From assembly GCA_947623585.1 (NCBI GenBank), contig CANQHA010000003.1, positions 62,001 through 126,000 of the forward strand: a DNA stretch of 64,000 bases, in the 5' to 3' direction. The notes under the pieces are model-generated. The model searched no databases. It saw nothing but the letters and a program-made list of their open reading frames with translations, and was not told where the DNA came from. Of the stretch, positions 34,359 through 43,100 are shown piece by piece. The first letter of the stretch is position 1. The number at the start of each line of letters is the position of its first letter. The position numbers were made by a program, and so were the translations under genes. This stretch comes from an uncultured Clostridia bacterium. GTDB lineage: Bacteria > Bacillota > Clostridia > Oscillospirales > Ruminococcaceae.

Positions 34359-34389
34359 GTAAAGCGAAGCCGTGATTTGCATAGCAAAT
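34359..34389. repeat. 31-base direct repeat, copy 1
   Basis: Identical to 34443-34473, spaced 84 bases start to start. It contains ATTTGC-ATA-GCAAAT, a perfect inverted repeat at its end. Confidence 0.9.
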
Positions 34390-34442
34390 ATAGGGGCCCC
34401 CGAAAATGCGTAAGCATTTTTGGGGAAAAGGAGCGGCAGCCC

Positions 34443-34473
34443 GTAAAGCGAAGCCGTGATTTGCATAGCAAAT
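34443..34473. repeat. 31-base direct repeat, copy 2
   Basis: Identical to 34359-34389. It directly abuts the strong hairpin downstream of the tRNA gene. Confidence 0.9.
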
Positions 34474-34501
34474 CGCGGCGAGCCAAAAGGGCTCGCCGCG
34501 A
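34473..34501 (-). terminator. Strong hairpin downstream of tRNA-Leu
   Basis: A 12-bp perfect stem (TCGCGGCGAGCC/GGCTCGCCGCGA) with a 5-base loop ends 3 bases after the tRNA CCA. It lacks a proper T-run, so it may act in 3' end processing or as a weak terminator. Confidence 0.55.
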
Positions 34502-34503
34502 CG

Positions 34504-34589
34504 TGGTGCCGCTGACCGGACTCGAACCGGTACGCTTTAAGGGCGGGGGATTTTAAGTCCCATGTGTCTGCCAATTTCACCACAGCGGC
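34504..34589 (-). tRNA. tRNA-Leu (UAA)
   Basis: An 86-base class II tRNA including an encoded CCA end. On the minus strand the acceptor stem GCCGCTG pairs with CAGCGGC, the anticodon loop is CTTAAAA (anticodon TAA), a long variable arm follows, and the T loop is GGTTCGAGTCC. The D arm has TGGTGAAATTGGCAGAC, typical of tRNA-Leu. It has its own promoter. Confidence 0.97.
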
Positions 34590-34598
34590 GCGAAACTA

Positions 34599-34627
34599 AT
34601 ATTATCACTTTGCGTTCAAAATGTCAA
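34599..34627 (-). promoter_or_regulatory. Promoter of tRNA-Leu
   Basis: Minus strand TTGACA (34622-34627), 17-base spacer, TAATAT (34599-34604), 9 bases before the mature tRNA 5' end. Confidence 0.8.
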
Positions 34628-34697
34628 CCTAAAAGCATATAAAAATATTTTTCTGCGCATAATATCACCGACATACGATATCGAAAGGAGGATCCCC

Positions 34698-34871
34698 ATG
34701 TCCGAAAAAGACGGCGTGAAAATCTATAAGCCGAAAGGAAAGCTCAGCCCCGTATATCAGACGAACACCATCGTCGATAACGTCACCGACCCGAAAAACG
34801 AGCGGGTTTACAACCGTTCGGTCGAGAACGTTATCCTTTCAAAGGAAGAGGTAGACGCGAACAAAAAATAA
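34698..34871 (+). CDS. Small conserved-looking protein, 57 residues
   Basis: A 57-residue open frame with a strong ribosome binding site (AAAGGAGG, 8 bases before ATG). The product is polar and without hydrophobic segment: it opens MSEKDGVKIYKPKGKLSPVY, continues QTNTIVDNVTDPKNERVYNRS and ends in a charged tail EEVDANKK. Codon use resembles that of neighbouring genes, and a terminator follows 37 bases after the stop. I do not recognise the family. Coding status is supported by the ribosome binding site, codon use and flanking signals, not by similarity. Confidence 0.65.
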   Translation: MSEKDGVKIYKPKGKLSPVYQTNTIVDNVTDPKNERVYNRSVENVILSKEEVDANKK

Positions 34872-34907
34872 CTTGCTTCTGTCCCTTGAATTTTTTGCTT
34901 GCTCGGG

Positions 34908-34934
34908 CGGGCGCGATGTCGTCGCGCCCGTTTT
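34908..34934 (+). terminator. Terminator after 57-residue gene
   Basis: CGGGCGCGA and TCGCGCCCG pair around TGTCG and are followed by TTTT. Confidence 0.85.
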
Positions 34935-35065
34935 GCTAATTTTATGTTGCAAACCGAAAAGGTTTGTGATAAAATATCCTAAACGGCATTTTTAAAATCA
35001 AAAACCGTGTCGCGGCTTTGCTTTCCGGCATAATATAAACAAAGAAAGCAAAGAAGGTGCGGCTT

Positions 35066-35419
35066 GTGAGAGATATAATAACCGCTTCGGTGCTTATCGC
35101 GGCGACGGTCGGGCTCATCTGCCTTATAAGGCTTTTAAGCTCGGGGCTCGGAAGCGTATGCAAGGGCCCGCGCGTCGATCTGATAATTTATTTCGATATA
35201 AACTGCGAATGCCTTGAATACGATCTCGCAAAGATCTATTCCTGCGCCGCCCTCAAAGGCGCTCAGCTAAGCGTCAGCGTTATAGACTGCGTAGGCACGC
35301 CCGAGAGCGCAAGGTGGCTCGAAGCGCTCAGAAAAAAGCTCAAAAAGGATTTCGATATAATCACGGAGGAAAAAAGTGACGGAAAATCAAAATACCGTGA
35401 CGGTCAGGGGAATTGTTGA
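35066..35419 (+). CDS. Membrane-anchored small protein overlapping recD2
   Basis: A 117-residue protein. Residues about 4-26 form one transmembrane helix (ITASVLIAATVGLICLIRLL); the rest is a soluble domain, GPRVDLIIYFDINCECLEYDLAKIYSCAALKG followed by LSVSVIDCVGTPESARWLEALRKK, and a charged tail. Strand-helix alternation suggests a small alpha/beta fold, but no family is recognised. GTG 35066 is preferred, 8 bases after AAGG; a GTG three codons earlier overlaps that site. It overlaps recD2 by 44 bases in another frame, implying translational coupling. Confidence 0.6.
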   Translation: MRDIITASVLIAATVGLICLIRLLSSGLGSVCKGPRVDLIIYFDINCECLEYDLAKIYSCAALKGAQLSVSVIDCVGTPESARWLEALRKKLKKDFDIITEEKSDGKSKYRDGQGNC

Positions 35420-37610
35420 CAGCGTTACATATCGCAACGACGATAACGGTTTCGGCGTGATAGTTTTGGATCACGAGGGCGAGCCGCTCACCGTCGTCGG
35501 CGAGCTCGGAAACGTCGAAGAGGGCGAAGAGCTCGAGCTCACCGGAACGTTCATGAAGCACCCCAAATTCGGCGATCAGTTCAAAGCCGACGTCTGCGTG
35601 CGGTCTTTACCCGCCGAGGCGTCGGCTATAAGGCGTTATCTTGCCGGCGGGGTAGTAAAGGGCATAGGCCCCGTTCTTGCCAAAAAGATCGTTGACTGCT
35701 TCGGCGACAAGACCCTTGAGATCATGGAGACCGAGCCCGACCGCCTCGCCGAGGTCGAGGGCGTAACGCTTCAAAAAGCGAGGTCTTTTGCCGAGGAATT
35801 TGAAAAGGTCATCGGCTTCCGCACTCTTTTAATGTATTTCACCGAGTGCAAGATTCCCGCGCTTTACGGCATCAGGGCTTGGAAAAAATACGCCGAAAAC
35901 GCGCTTCCGCTCATCGACAGAAACCCTTATATCCTCTGCTCGTCGGGCATCGAGCTTCCGTTTTTGAAAGCCGAGGAGATAGCGAGCGAAAAGGGCGTTC
36001 CCGAGGACTCCGAGTTCAGGCTTTCGGCGGGGGTCAAGTTCATTCTTGAGGAAAACGCCGCCGCGGGTCACACCTGCCTGCCCGAGGACAAGCTGACCGA
36101 CCTCGCCGCAAGACTTTTGCGCGTCGAGCCCTATCTTATAAGGGAATCCGTTCAAAAGGAAGCCGACGAGGAAAATCTTTACATATACATAAAAAAAGAG
36201 CGTCCGTTCGTTCTGCTGAGGGATTACTATGTCGCCGAGGAATATATCGCCCGCAGGCTTGCGATAATGAACAGCCTTTCCTATGACACCCGCATAAATT
36301 ACGACGACGTCATCGACATCGCCGAGGAGGAAAACGGTATCGTTTATGCCGAAAAGCAGCGCGAGGCGATAAACACAGCGCTTTCAAAAGGCTTCATGGT
36401 GCTGACCGGCGGCCCCGGCACCGGAAAGACCACGACCCTGAACGCGATAATCTCGCTTTATAAGCAGCAGGGGCTCAAGCCGCTGATATGCGCGCCGACA
36501 GGCAGAGCAGCAAAGCGCGTTTCCGACCTCACCGGCTGCGAGGCAAAGACAATTCATCGGCTTCTCGGCGTAAAAGCGGGCGGAGAATTGGCGGGGTTTG
36601 AGCACAACGAGAACAACCTTTTGGAGTGCGACGCCGTTATAATCGACGAGATGTCGATGGTCGATTCTCTGCTTTTCGAGGCGCTTTTGCGAGCGCTTCC
36701 CATCGACTGCAAGCTGATAATGGTCGGAGACAGCGACCAGCTTCCCTCGGTCGGCGCGGGAAACGTTCTTCACGACATGATAGCCTCGGGAACGATACCT
36801 GTTATATCCCTCACCGAGATTTTCCGTCAGGCGCTCGAAAGCGCTATCGTAACTAACGCGCACCGAATCGTCGCGGGGAAAATGCCCGAGCTTGACAATT
36901 CAAAGGATTTCTTTTTCCTGCAAAGGCTCGAATTCGACGCCGCGGCCGATCTTACCGTTCAGCTTTGCCTCACCCGCCTGCCCAACGCCTACGGCTTCGA
37001 CCCGATAAGCGACATTCAGGTGCTTTCGCCGACGAGAAAGGGCCCGCTCGGCACCGTTGAGCTGAACAAAAGGCTTCAGGCCGAGCTGAATCCGCCCTCG
37101 CGGCAGAAATCCGAGATAAAGACCTTTTTATATACCTTCCGCACCGGCGACAAGGTAATGCAGACCAAAAACGACTATGAGATCGAGTGGAAAAAAGACG
37201 GCGAAAAGGGCGCCGGTATCTTTAACGGCGACATAGGGGTCATCGTTAGGCTCAACCGTCTTTTGGGAGCTATCGACATCGACTTCGACGGCCGCCTCGC
37301 GACCTATAACGTCGAAATGCTCGAAAACGTCGAGCTTGCCTATGCGGCGACGGTGCACAAAAGTCAGGGCAGCGAGTTCGACGCGGTGATACTTCCGATA
37401 CTCGGGGGATACGACAAGCTGTATTTCAGAAATCTTCTTTACACCGCCGTCACCCGGGCGAAAAAGCTGCTCGTGATAGTCGGCTCGAAAAACAGGCTCG
37501 AATTCATGGTGAAAAACAACCGAAGAATGAACCGCTATACCTGCCTCAAGCAGATGCTTTGCGAGGAATCCTTCAAAAAGCCCGACGAGCAGGAGGAAAG
37601 CGATGAGTAA
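35376..37610 (+). CDS. recD2: RecD2 helicase
   Basis: A 744-residue superfamily 1B 5'-3' DNA helicase of the RecD2 type, which acts apart from RecBC in replication-fork and mismatch-associated repair. An OB-like N-terminal domain and a helix-hairpin-helix region (about 85-200, VVKGIGPVLAKKIVDCFG) precede the helicase core: Walker A TGGPGTGKTTT near residue 346, DEMSMVDSLL (motif II), GDSDQLPSVGAGNVL (motif III), and ATVHKSQGSEFDAVILP plus YTAVTRAKKLLVIVG (motifs V and VI). The start is GTG 35376 with GGAGG upstream. The adjacent addBA genes form the recombination nuclease of this organism, so no RecBCD is expected. Confidence 0.95.
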   Translation: MTENQNTVTVRGIVDSVTYRNDDNGFGVIVLDHEGEPLTVVGELGNVEEGEELELTGTFMKHPKFGDQFKADVCVRSLPAEASAIRRYLAGGVVKGIGPVLAKKIVDCFGDKTLEIMETEPDRLAEVEGVTLQKARSFAEEFEKVIGFRTLLMYFTECKIPALYGIRAWKKYAENALPLIDRNPYILCSSGIELPFLKAEEIASEKGVPEDSEFRLSAGVKFILEENAAAGHTCLPEDKLTDLAARLLRVEPYLIRESVQKEADEENLYIYIKKERPFVLLRDYYVAEEYIARRLAIMNSLSYDTRINYDDVIDIAEEENGIVYAEKQREAINTALSKGFMVLTGGPGTGKTTTLNAIISLYKQQGLKPLICAPTGRAAKRVSDLTGCEAKTIHRLLGVKAGGELAGFEHNENNLLECDAVIIDEMSMVDSLLFEALLRALPIDCKLIMVGDSDQLPSVGAGNVLHDMIASGTIPVISLTEIFRQALESAIVTNAHRIVAGKMPELDNSKDFFFLQRLEFDAAADLTVQLCLTRLPNAYGFDPISDIQVLSPTRKGPLGTVELNKRLQAELNPPSRQKSEIKTFLYTFRTGDKVMQTKNDYEIEWKKDGEKGAGIFNGDIGVIVRLNRLLGAIDIDFDGRLATYNVEMLENVELAYAATVHKSQGSEFDAVILPILGGYDKLYFRNLLYTAVTRAKKLLVIVGSKNRLEFMVKNNRRMNRYTCLKQMLCEESFKKPDEQEESDE

Positions 37611-38322
37611 AGCGCTCGACTGGATATCCGATCTTTTATTTCCGAACCGCTGTCCGTTTTGCGATTGTTTTATCCCTTGGAACACGGTCGTCTGCGAGAG
37701 CTGCCGCAGCGATATCGTTTTCACCGATTGCTGTCCCAAGTGCGGGCATTCCGAATGCGAGTGCCGATACGGCGATCTTGAATTCGACGGCTGCATAAGC
37801 GTCGCCGAATACGCCGGAAAGTGCCGCGAGGCGATACTTTCATTAAAGCACGGCTACGGCTTCAACGCGGCGAAGTTTTTGACCCCGAGGCTTTCCGAAA
37901 AGCTCAAAGAGCAGGGCTTTGCGCAGACCGGTTCGATAATCACCGCCGTTCCGATGACATATAAAAGAAAGAACCCGACGGGCTATAACCAGTCGGAATA
38001 TATCGCTAAGCTGCTTTCAAAAAGCCTCGGTCTGCCGACAGATTTCGGGCTTTTGGGCAAAAGAAGCTCGTCGCCCGCCCAGCATGAGCTTTCGGCAGCC
38101 GAGCGCCGCGAGGCCGCAAAGCAGGCTTATTTCGCCAAAAAGGGCTGCAAGCGGGCCGAGGGAAAAACGGTGATACTCTGCGACGATATCATAACTACCG
38201 GCAGCACTCTTTCCGAGTGCGCCCGAATACTTAAAAGCTGCGGAGCCGCGACGGTCTACTGCGCGGTTCTGACAGAGACGAAACGCGGTCCCGAAGGAGG
38301 TAACGAAAATGTCCGTGCTTGA
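37603..38322 (+). CDS. comF: ComF-family phosphoribosyltransferase
   Basis: A 239-residue protein with the ComF layout: an N-terminal Cys-rich zinc part (CPFCDCF, CESC, CCPKCGHSECEC) followed by a phosphoribosyltransferase domain with AVPMTYKRKNPTGYNQSEYIA and the PRPP loop VILCDDIITTGSTL near residues 187-200. In naturally competent bacteria ComFC helps DNA enter the cytoplasm with the ComFA helicase; many Clostridia keep only this gene. It overlaps recD2 by 8 bases and mreB by 14, so the three are translationally linked. dprA is also present in this window; other competence genes are not. Confidence 0.9.
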   Translation: MSKALDWISDLLFPNRCPFCDCFIPWNTVVCESCRSDIVFTDCCPKCGHSECECRYGDLEFDGCISVAEYAGKCREAILSLKHGYGFNAAKFLTPRLSEKLKEQGFAQTGSIITAVPMTYKRKNPTGYNQSEYIAKLLSKSLGLPTDFGLLGKRSSSPAQHELSAAERREAAKQAYFAKKGCKRAEGKTVILCDDIITTGSTLSECARILKSCGAATVYCAVLTETKRGPEGGNENVRA

Positions 38323-39325
38323 TCTCGGCATAGATCTCGGCACTGCAAACATAATCATAACCGTCGGAAAAAGCGGCGCAATTCTCAACGAGCCGACGGT
38401 CATAGCCTTTGACAAAAACACCGAGAGCGTAATAGCTTTCGGGCAGGAAGCCTATAAAATGATAGGCCGCGCGCCCGAGCATATCGCGGTGATAAAGCCG
38501 CTCAGAGACGGCGTTATATCAAATAACGACATGGCGCAGGAGCTCATCAGGCTTTGCATTTTAAAGGTCATCGGCAAAAGGCTGATAAACCCGCGCATCG
38601 TCATGTGCGTTCCGAGCGGGATAACCGCCGTCGAGCGAAAAGCCGTCGTTGAAAGCGCGGTCTCGGCGGGCGCAAGGACCGTTTATCTCATCGAAGAACC
38701 CGTCGCCGCGCTTTTGGGAGCAGGGGAGGATATAATGAAGCCGTTCGGCAGAATGGTCGTCGATATCGGCGGCGGCACCTCCGATATCGCGGTCACCTCG
38801 TTGGGAGGGATAGTCGCGGCAAATTCCGTCAAAAAGGCCGGAAACGCTTTCAACGCATCTATTCAGCGCTATTTCGAGGAGGAGCACCGGCTTCTTATCG
38901 GCGAGCGCATGGCCGAGGAGGCGAAGATCTCCTGCGCAAATATGTTCTGGCCGTCCGAAGAAAAAACCGGCGTGATATCCGGAAGAAGCCTTGTCAGCGG
39001 GCTTCCCGCAAGAATGGAGATTTCGGAGGCCGACATCTGCGCCGCTATAACCGACGACGTCGATGACATCATCGCCGCAATAAGAACGGTCTTTGAAATG
39101 ACCCCGCCCGAGCTCGTCGGAGACATTTACGATCACGGAATGGTGCTCACCGGCGGCGGAGCGCTTCTTCGCGGCCTCGATATGTATATCACCCGCGAGT
39201 TCGGCGTCAAATGCTTCGTCGCAAACGACCCGCTCGGCTGCGTGGCGAGAGGCACTCACATGGCGTTTCGGGTAAGGGACAGGCTCAGAAACGGCTTCGA
39301 AAAGGCTTCTGTTTCAAGACTTTGA
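38309..39325 (+). CDS. mreB: Rod-shape actin homologue MreB
   Basis: A 338-residue actin-fold ATPase that forms membrane-bound filaments steering lateral wall synthesis. The phosphate-1 loop GIDLGTANI is at residues 7-15, phosphate-2 VDIGGGTSDIAV lies near 150-161, and the adenosine motif VLTGGGALLRGLD near 275. The PSGITAVERKAV and EEPVAAL segments are MreB-typical. It could equally be Mbl or MreBH; mreC and mreD do not follow, so it is a solitary copy here. GGAGG precedes the ATG within comF. A terminator starts 25 bases after its stop. Confidence 0.93.
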   Translation: MSVLDLGIDLGTANIIITVGKSGAILNEPTVIAFDKNTESVIAFGQEAYKMIGRAPEHIAVIKPLRDGVISNNDMAQELIRLCILKVIGKRLINPRIVMCVPSGITAVERKAVVESAVSAGARTVYLIEEPVAALLGAGEDIMKPFGRMVVDIGGGTSDIAVTSLGGIVAANSVKKAGNAFNASIQRYFEEEHRLLIGERMAEEAKISCANMFWPSEEKTGVISGRSLVSGLPARMEISEADICAAITDDVDDIIAAIRTVFEMTPPELVGDIYDHGMVLTGGGALLRGLDMYITREFGVKCFVANDPLGCVARGTHMAFRVRDRLRNGFEKASVSRL

Positions 39326-39352
39326 ATATAAGCGGAAAATTTTGCCAATAAT
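39324..39352 (+). promoter_or_regulatory. Possible sigma-F promoter of spoIIR
   Basis: GAATA (39324-39328), 15-base spacer, GCCAATAAT (39344-39352) matches the sigma-F pattern GYATA-N15-GGNNANANT with one mismatch in each element. A start about 7 bases downstream would fall at 39359-39361. Confidence 0.45.
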
Positions 39353-39383
39353 CCTCTCGAAAACAAATTCGGGAGGATTTTTT
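39350..39383 (+). terminator. Terminator of mreB containing the spoIIR ribosome binding site
   Basis: A 12-bp stem (39350-39361 with 39368-39379, one G-U pair) with a 6-base loop is followed by T residues up to the ATG of spoIIR at 39384. The 3' arm contains GGGAGG, the only ribosome binding site available to spoIIR. Transcripts from mreB should therefore stop, or have this site masked. Confidence 0.85.
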
Positions 39384-39995
39384 ATGAGCATAGGAAAACT
39401 CACAGCCGCCGCGATAATCTCTCTCATGACGGTTTGCGCGGCGGGGGTGATAAATAATTCCCGCGAGGTCGAGGGCATGACCGACAAGCTGATAAGAATA
39501 CACGTCGTCGCAAATTCCGACAGCGAAAGCGATCAGCGCCTAAAGCTGATGGTCCGAGACGGAATCTTAGGCGAGGTATACGGCCTTGCGGGCGAGTGCA
39601 AAACCAAGCAGGAAGCGCTTTCGGCGATATCGAACGGGCTTGAAGAAATAACCCGCCGCGCCGAAGAGGTCGTTTTGCAAAGCGGCGCGCAGCTTTCGGT
39701 GAGCTGCACTCTTTCTCGCAAGGATTTTCCTCAAAAAAGCTATGACGGCTTCACGCTTCCCGCCGGAGAATACGATGCGCTTTGCGTCCGCCTCGGAAGC
39801 GCCGAGGGCAAAAACTGGTGGTGCGTCTGCTATCCATCGCTTTGCGTCGGAGCTTTCAGCAAAATAGACGACTGCGGGGTCTTCACCGAGGGCGAGCTGA
39901 AAATAGTAACTCAGCCCGAAAAGGTAAGATACAAGCTGTGGTGCTATGAAGCGGTGATGAAGCTGAAAGCGCTGTTCTCAAAAGCCCGTGTCTGA
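39384..39995 (+). CDS. spoIIR: Stage II sporulation protein R
   Basis: A 203-residue secreted signalling protein. A signal anchor is at residues 5-23 (KLTAAAIISLMTVCAAGVI); the family signature follows, LIRIHVVANSDSESDQRLKLMVRDGIL (about 36-62), then a conserved core ending WWCVCYPSLCVG near 145-156. SpoIIR is made in the forespore under sigma-F and activates the SpoIIGA protease that releases sigma-E in the mother cell. Start ATG 39384 lies 7 bases after GGGAGG. The unusual upstream region combines an mreB terminator with that site and a sigma-F-like promoter. Confidence 0.92.
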   Translation: MSIGKLTAAAIISLMTVCAAGVINNSREVEGMTDKLIRIHVVANSDSESDQRLKLMVRDGILGEVYGLAGECKTKQEALSAISNGLEEITRRAEEVVLQSGAQLSVSCTLSRKDFPQKSYDGFTLPAGEYDALCVRLGSAEGKNWWCVCYPSLCVGAFSKIDDCGVFTEGELKIVTQPEKVRYKLWCYEAVMKLKALFSKARV

Positions 39996-40020
39996 AAGTT
40001 TCGGAGCATTTTGCGGCTTT

Positions 40021-40042
40021 AAGTCCGATTTTTCGGACTTTT
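40021..40042 (+). terminator. Terminator of spoIIR
   Basis: AAGTCCGA and TCGGACTT pair around a T-rich loop; a few T follow. It is weaker than most terminators in the window. Confidence 0.6.
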
Positions 40043-40065
40043 CGCATTTTCGGTGAAAAATAGGT

Positions 40066-40094
40066 TTGACAGCGAGCCCCCGCGATGCTAAAAT
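40066..40094 (+). promoter_or_regulatory. Promoter of addBA
   Basis: TTGACA (40066-40071), 17-base spacer, TAAAAT (40089-40094). Confidence 0.8.
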
Positions 40095-40115
40095 AAAGAA
40101 AAAGGGGGCGAAGAC

Positions 40116-43100
40116 GTGCTGCGAATATTTCTCGGTGAAAACCAGTCGGAGAAGCTGAAAAGAAACGCCGCCGAGATGAGAGAGCTTTTGAAAAGCTCGG
40201 AGGTCATCTCGATAGTGCCGGACCAGTTTTCGTTTGCATACGACAAGGCGCTTTATAAAGAGCTCGGCGCGAAGGACTTCAACAGGGTCACGGTGCTCAG
40301 CTTCAAAAGGCTTTCCGAGTCGTTCATAAACCGCTTCGGAACGGCGGGCGGCTCGCTTTTGTCTCAAAACGACCGCACGGTGCTTTTGTGGCTTTCTCTG
40401 AGAAGGGCGCGGGCAAAAAAGAGCCTCGGGCTGCTTGCAAAGTCGTCCGAAAAGCCGGCCTTTTGCGAGGAAATGTCCTCACTCGTCGATTCTTTCCGGC
40501 GCTGCGGGATAAGCCCGCAGGGTCTTAAAGAAGCCTCCGAAAAGCTCGGCGGCACGCTCGGCGAAAAGCTGTCCGATGTCGCCGCGATATATTCCGAGTA
40601 CCTCGGTCTTTTAAGCGAAAGGTCTTTTCGCGACGAAAGCTCGGTGATATCCGACGGCGCGGCCGTCGCCGCGAAAAACTCGGCGTTTAAAGGGGCGAAC
40701 GTCTTCGTCGATCGCTTCGACAGCTTTTCTCCCGACGAGTTAGAGCTTTTGCGCGCTGCTATCCGCGACGCTTCGAGCGTCACCGTGAACATCGCCATGC
40801 CCTCAAAGATTCGCCGCTCGCCGCTTTCGCCGTTCAGCCATTGCGAGGCGACCGTCTCGGCGATAGCTCAGCTTGCCGCCGATTTGAACCGCCGGGTCTC
40901 TTACATATCCTGCGATGTGCCCAAAACCGACGACGCCTGCCTAAAAGCCGCCGCCGACTGCCTTTTTTCTCCGACCGAAAAAGCCGGCCCCTCCGACAGC
41001 GTTACCGCGCTTAGGGCCGACAACCTTTACGACGAGGCCGATTTTGTCGCGGCCGAGATAAGGCGGCTCGTCACACGCGAGGGCTATAAATTCAACGATA
41101 TCGCGGTCATAACCCACGACCCCGAATCCTATTCCGACATTTTGGAGGCCTCGTTTTTGCGCTACGGGGTCGAGGCTTTCATCGACCGTCCCGCTCCGGC
41201 GGCTTCGATGTCGCTCGTGCTTTTCATGCTCGACGCCTTAAGCGCCGCCGCGACGAGATCGCCCGACACCGATAAGATACTTAAATATCTCCGCTCGCCG
41301 TTTTCGCCGCTCAGCCGAGAGGAGATCTCCGCCCTGTGGGATTACTGCGTGCGCTGGAACGTCTCGGGAAAAATGTGGCTCGAGGACTTCACCGCTTCCG
41401 AAAAAGAGGATATTTCGGCAATAAACGCCGCAAGGCAAAAGGCGATAGAGCCGCTTTTGGAGCTTCACAACGCCTGCGAATCAAAAAGCGCCGCAGAGAT
41501 ATCGCGGGCGTTCTGCGCCTTTTTAAAGAGAATAGGCGCCGCCGAGCGGGCGTTCGAGGTCATAAAGGAGTGCTCCGACGAAAAGCTGAAGCTGGAGACT
41601 GCGCGGCTTTTCAAGCAGATGTGGAACGCCGTGATGTCGGCGGTGACCTCGGTTTACATAACGGCGGGGGAGGAGAAAATGACCCTTCGCGGCTTCGGCG
41701 AGCTTTTGCGCCTGATGCTTTCTCAGACCAAGCTGGCGAGCCCCCCGCAGAAGCTCGACAGCGTTATCGTCGCCGACGTCGGACGCTCGGTGATATCCGA
41801 GGCGAGGGCTGCGTTCGTCGTCGGTCTTGCCGACGGTGTTTTTCCCGCCGACGTGCGAAAAAACGGTCTCTTCTCGGGCCGAGACATAGCCGCGCTCGAG
41901 GAGATAGGCGTTTGCTTCGATTCCTCTCCCGAGGCCCGTCTCGGCTCGGAGAGGTTTGACTGCCGCAAGGCGATGACCGCCCCGACCGAGCGCCTTTACG
42001 TCAGCTATTCCTGCTCCGACCTTCGCGGAAAGGAGCTTCGCCCGTCAAGGTTACTTCGCAGAATATGCCTTTTTTGCCGCACGGATCTAAAAAACGTGCG
42101 CTCCTTTGACGAGAGCTTTTACTGCTCGACGCCCGAAAGCGCCTATTACCGCTACGCCGTTTCGCAGTCAGCTTCGTTTGAGCAGAAAGCCGCGCTTCGC
42201 GAGGCGCTTTTGACCGTTTCGGGATATCCCGAAAGGCTCGCCCGATTGAGCGCTCAAAAAGGCTCGGCGCACAGCCTTGACCCCGAGATATCGAAAAAGC
42301 TGTTCGCGCCCCGAGACGTCAACGTCACGGCTTCGAGAATTGACGTTTACAACCGCTGCGGCTTCGAGTATTTCTGCCGCTACGGCTTAAAAATCGAGCC
42401 TGTAAAGCCGCTCGAGGTAGACCCCGCTAACCGCGGCACCGTCATGCATTATCTTTTCGAGAGCGTGCTTCGCCACTTCGGCGGAGGGTTCTCCGAGGCC
42501 TCCGACGACGATATCAGGCAGCTTATAGCACGGCTTCTTGCCGAATTTTCGGAGGAAAAATTAGGCGGAGATTTCGGCAAAAGCGCAAAATTTGCGGCGG
42601 ATTACAACCGCCTCGGCGACGCTGCGGCGGAAATCCTTCTCAATATGCGCGAGGAGTTCAGAGTATCGAAATTCCGCCCTGAGCGCTTTGAATACGATCT
42701 CTCAAAGGAAAACGGCGAGAGCGTTCTTTCCATTCCGATAGGCCGAGGAGTGAACGTGAACATACGCGGAATAGTCGATAGGGTCGATGTTTTCACCTCG
42801 CCCGACGGCAAAAGATACGTCCGCGTGGTCGATTACAAGACCGGCGCCAAAAAATTCAGCTTCGAGGACATCTATAACGGCGTTAATCTCCAGCTCCTGC
42901 TTTATATGCTCGCGCTGACCGAGGGCAGCGACGCCGATTTCAAAGACTGCTCGCCGGCGGGTATCCTTTATATGCGCGCGGGATTTTTGGAGTGCAAGGA
43001 CGATTTCGACCCTCTTGACGACGGTGCGAAAACCCGTCTCAAGCGCGTTTCCGAGCAGCTTCGGCGCAGCGGTCTTATCGTTGAAAACGACGAATCGGTC

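Larger units (their letters stand above)
34091..34503. other. Intergenic tract with hairpins and direct repeats
   Basis: No gene is supported in these 413 bases. From about 34240 it holds several GC-stem hairpins with TTAC or GTAA loops (near 34246-34259 and 34403-34424), a repeated AAAAGG-AGCGGCAGC module (about 34258-34274 and 34427-34440), and the two copies of a 31-base direct repeat. Open frames over it are composed of the repeats. Confidence 0.6.

Noticed and set aside
34218-34583. Open frames on both strands over the repeat tract and tRNA-Leu
   Set aside because: They run through the tRNA and the direct repeats, so their translation only reflects the repeats.
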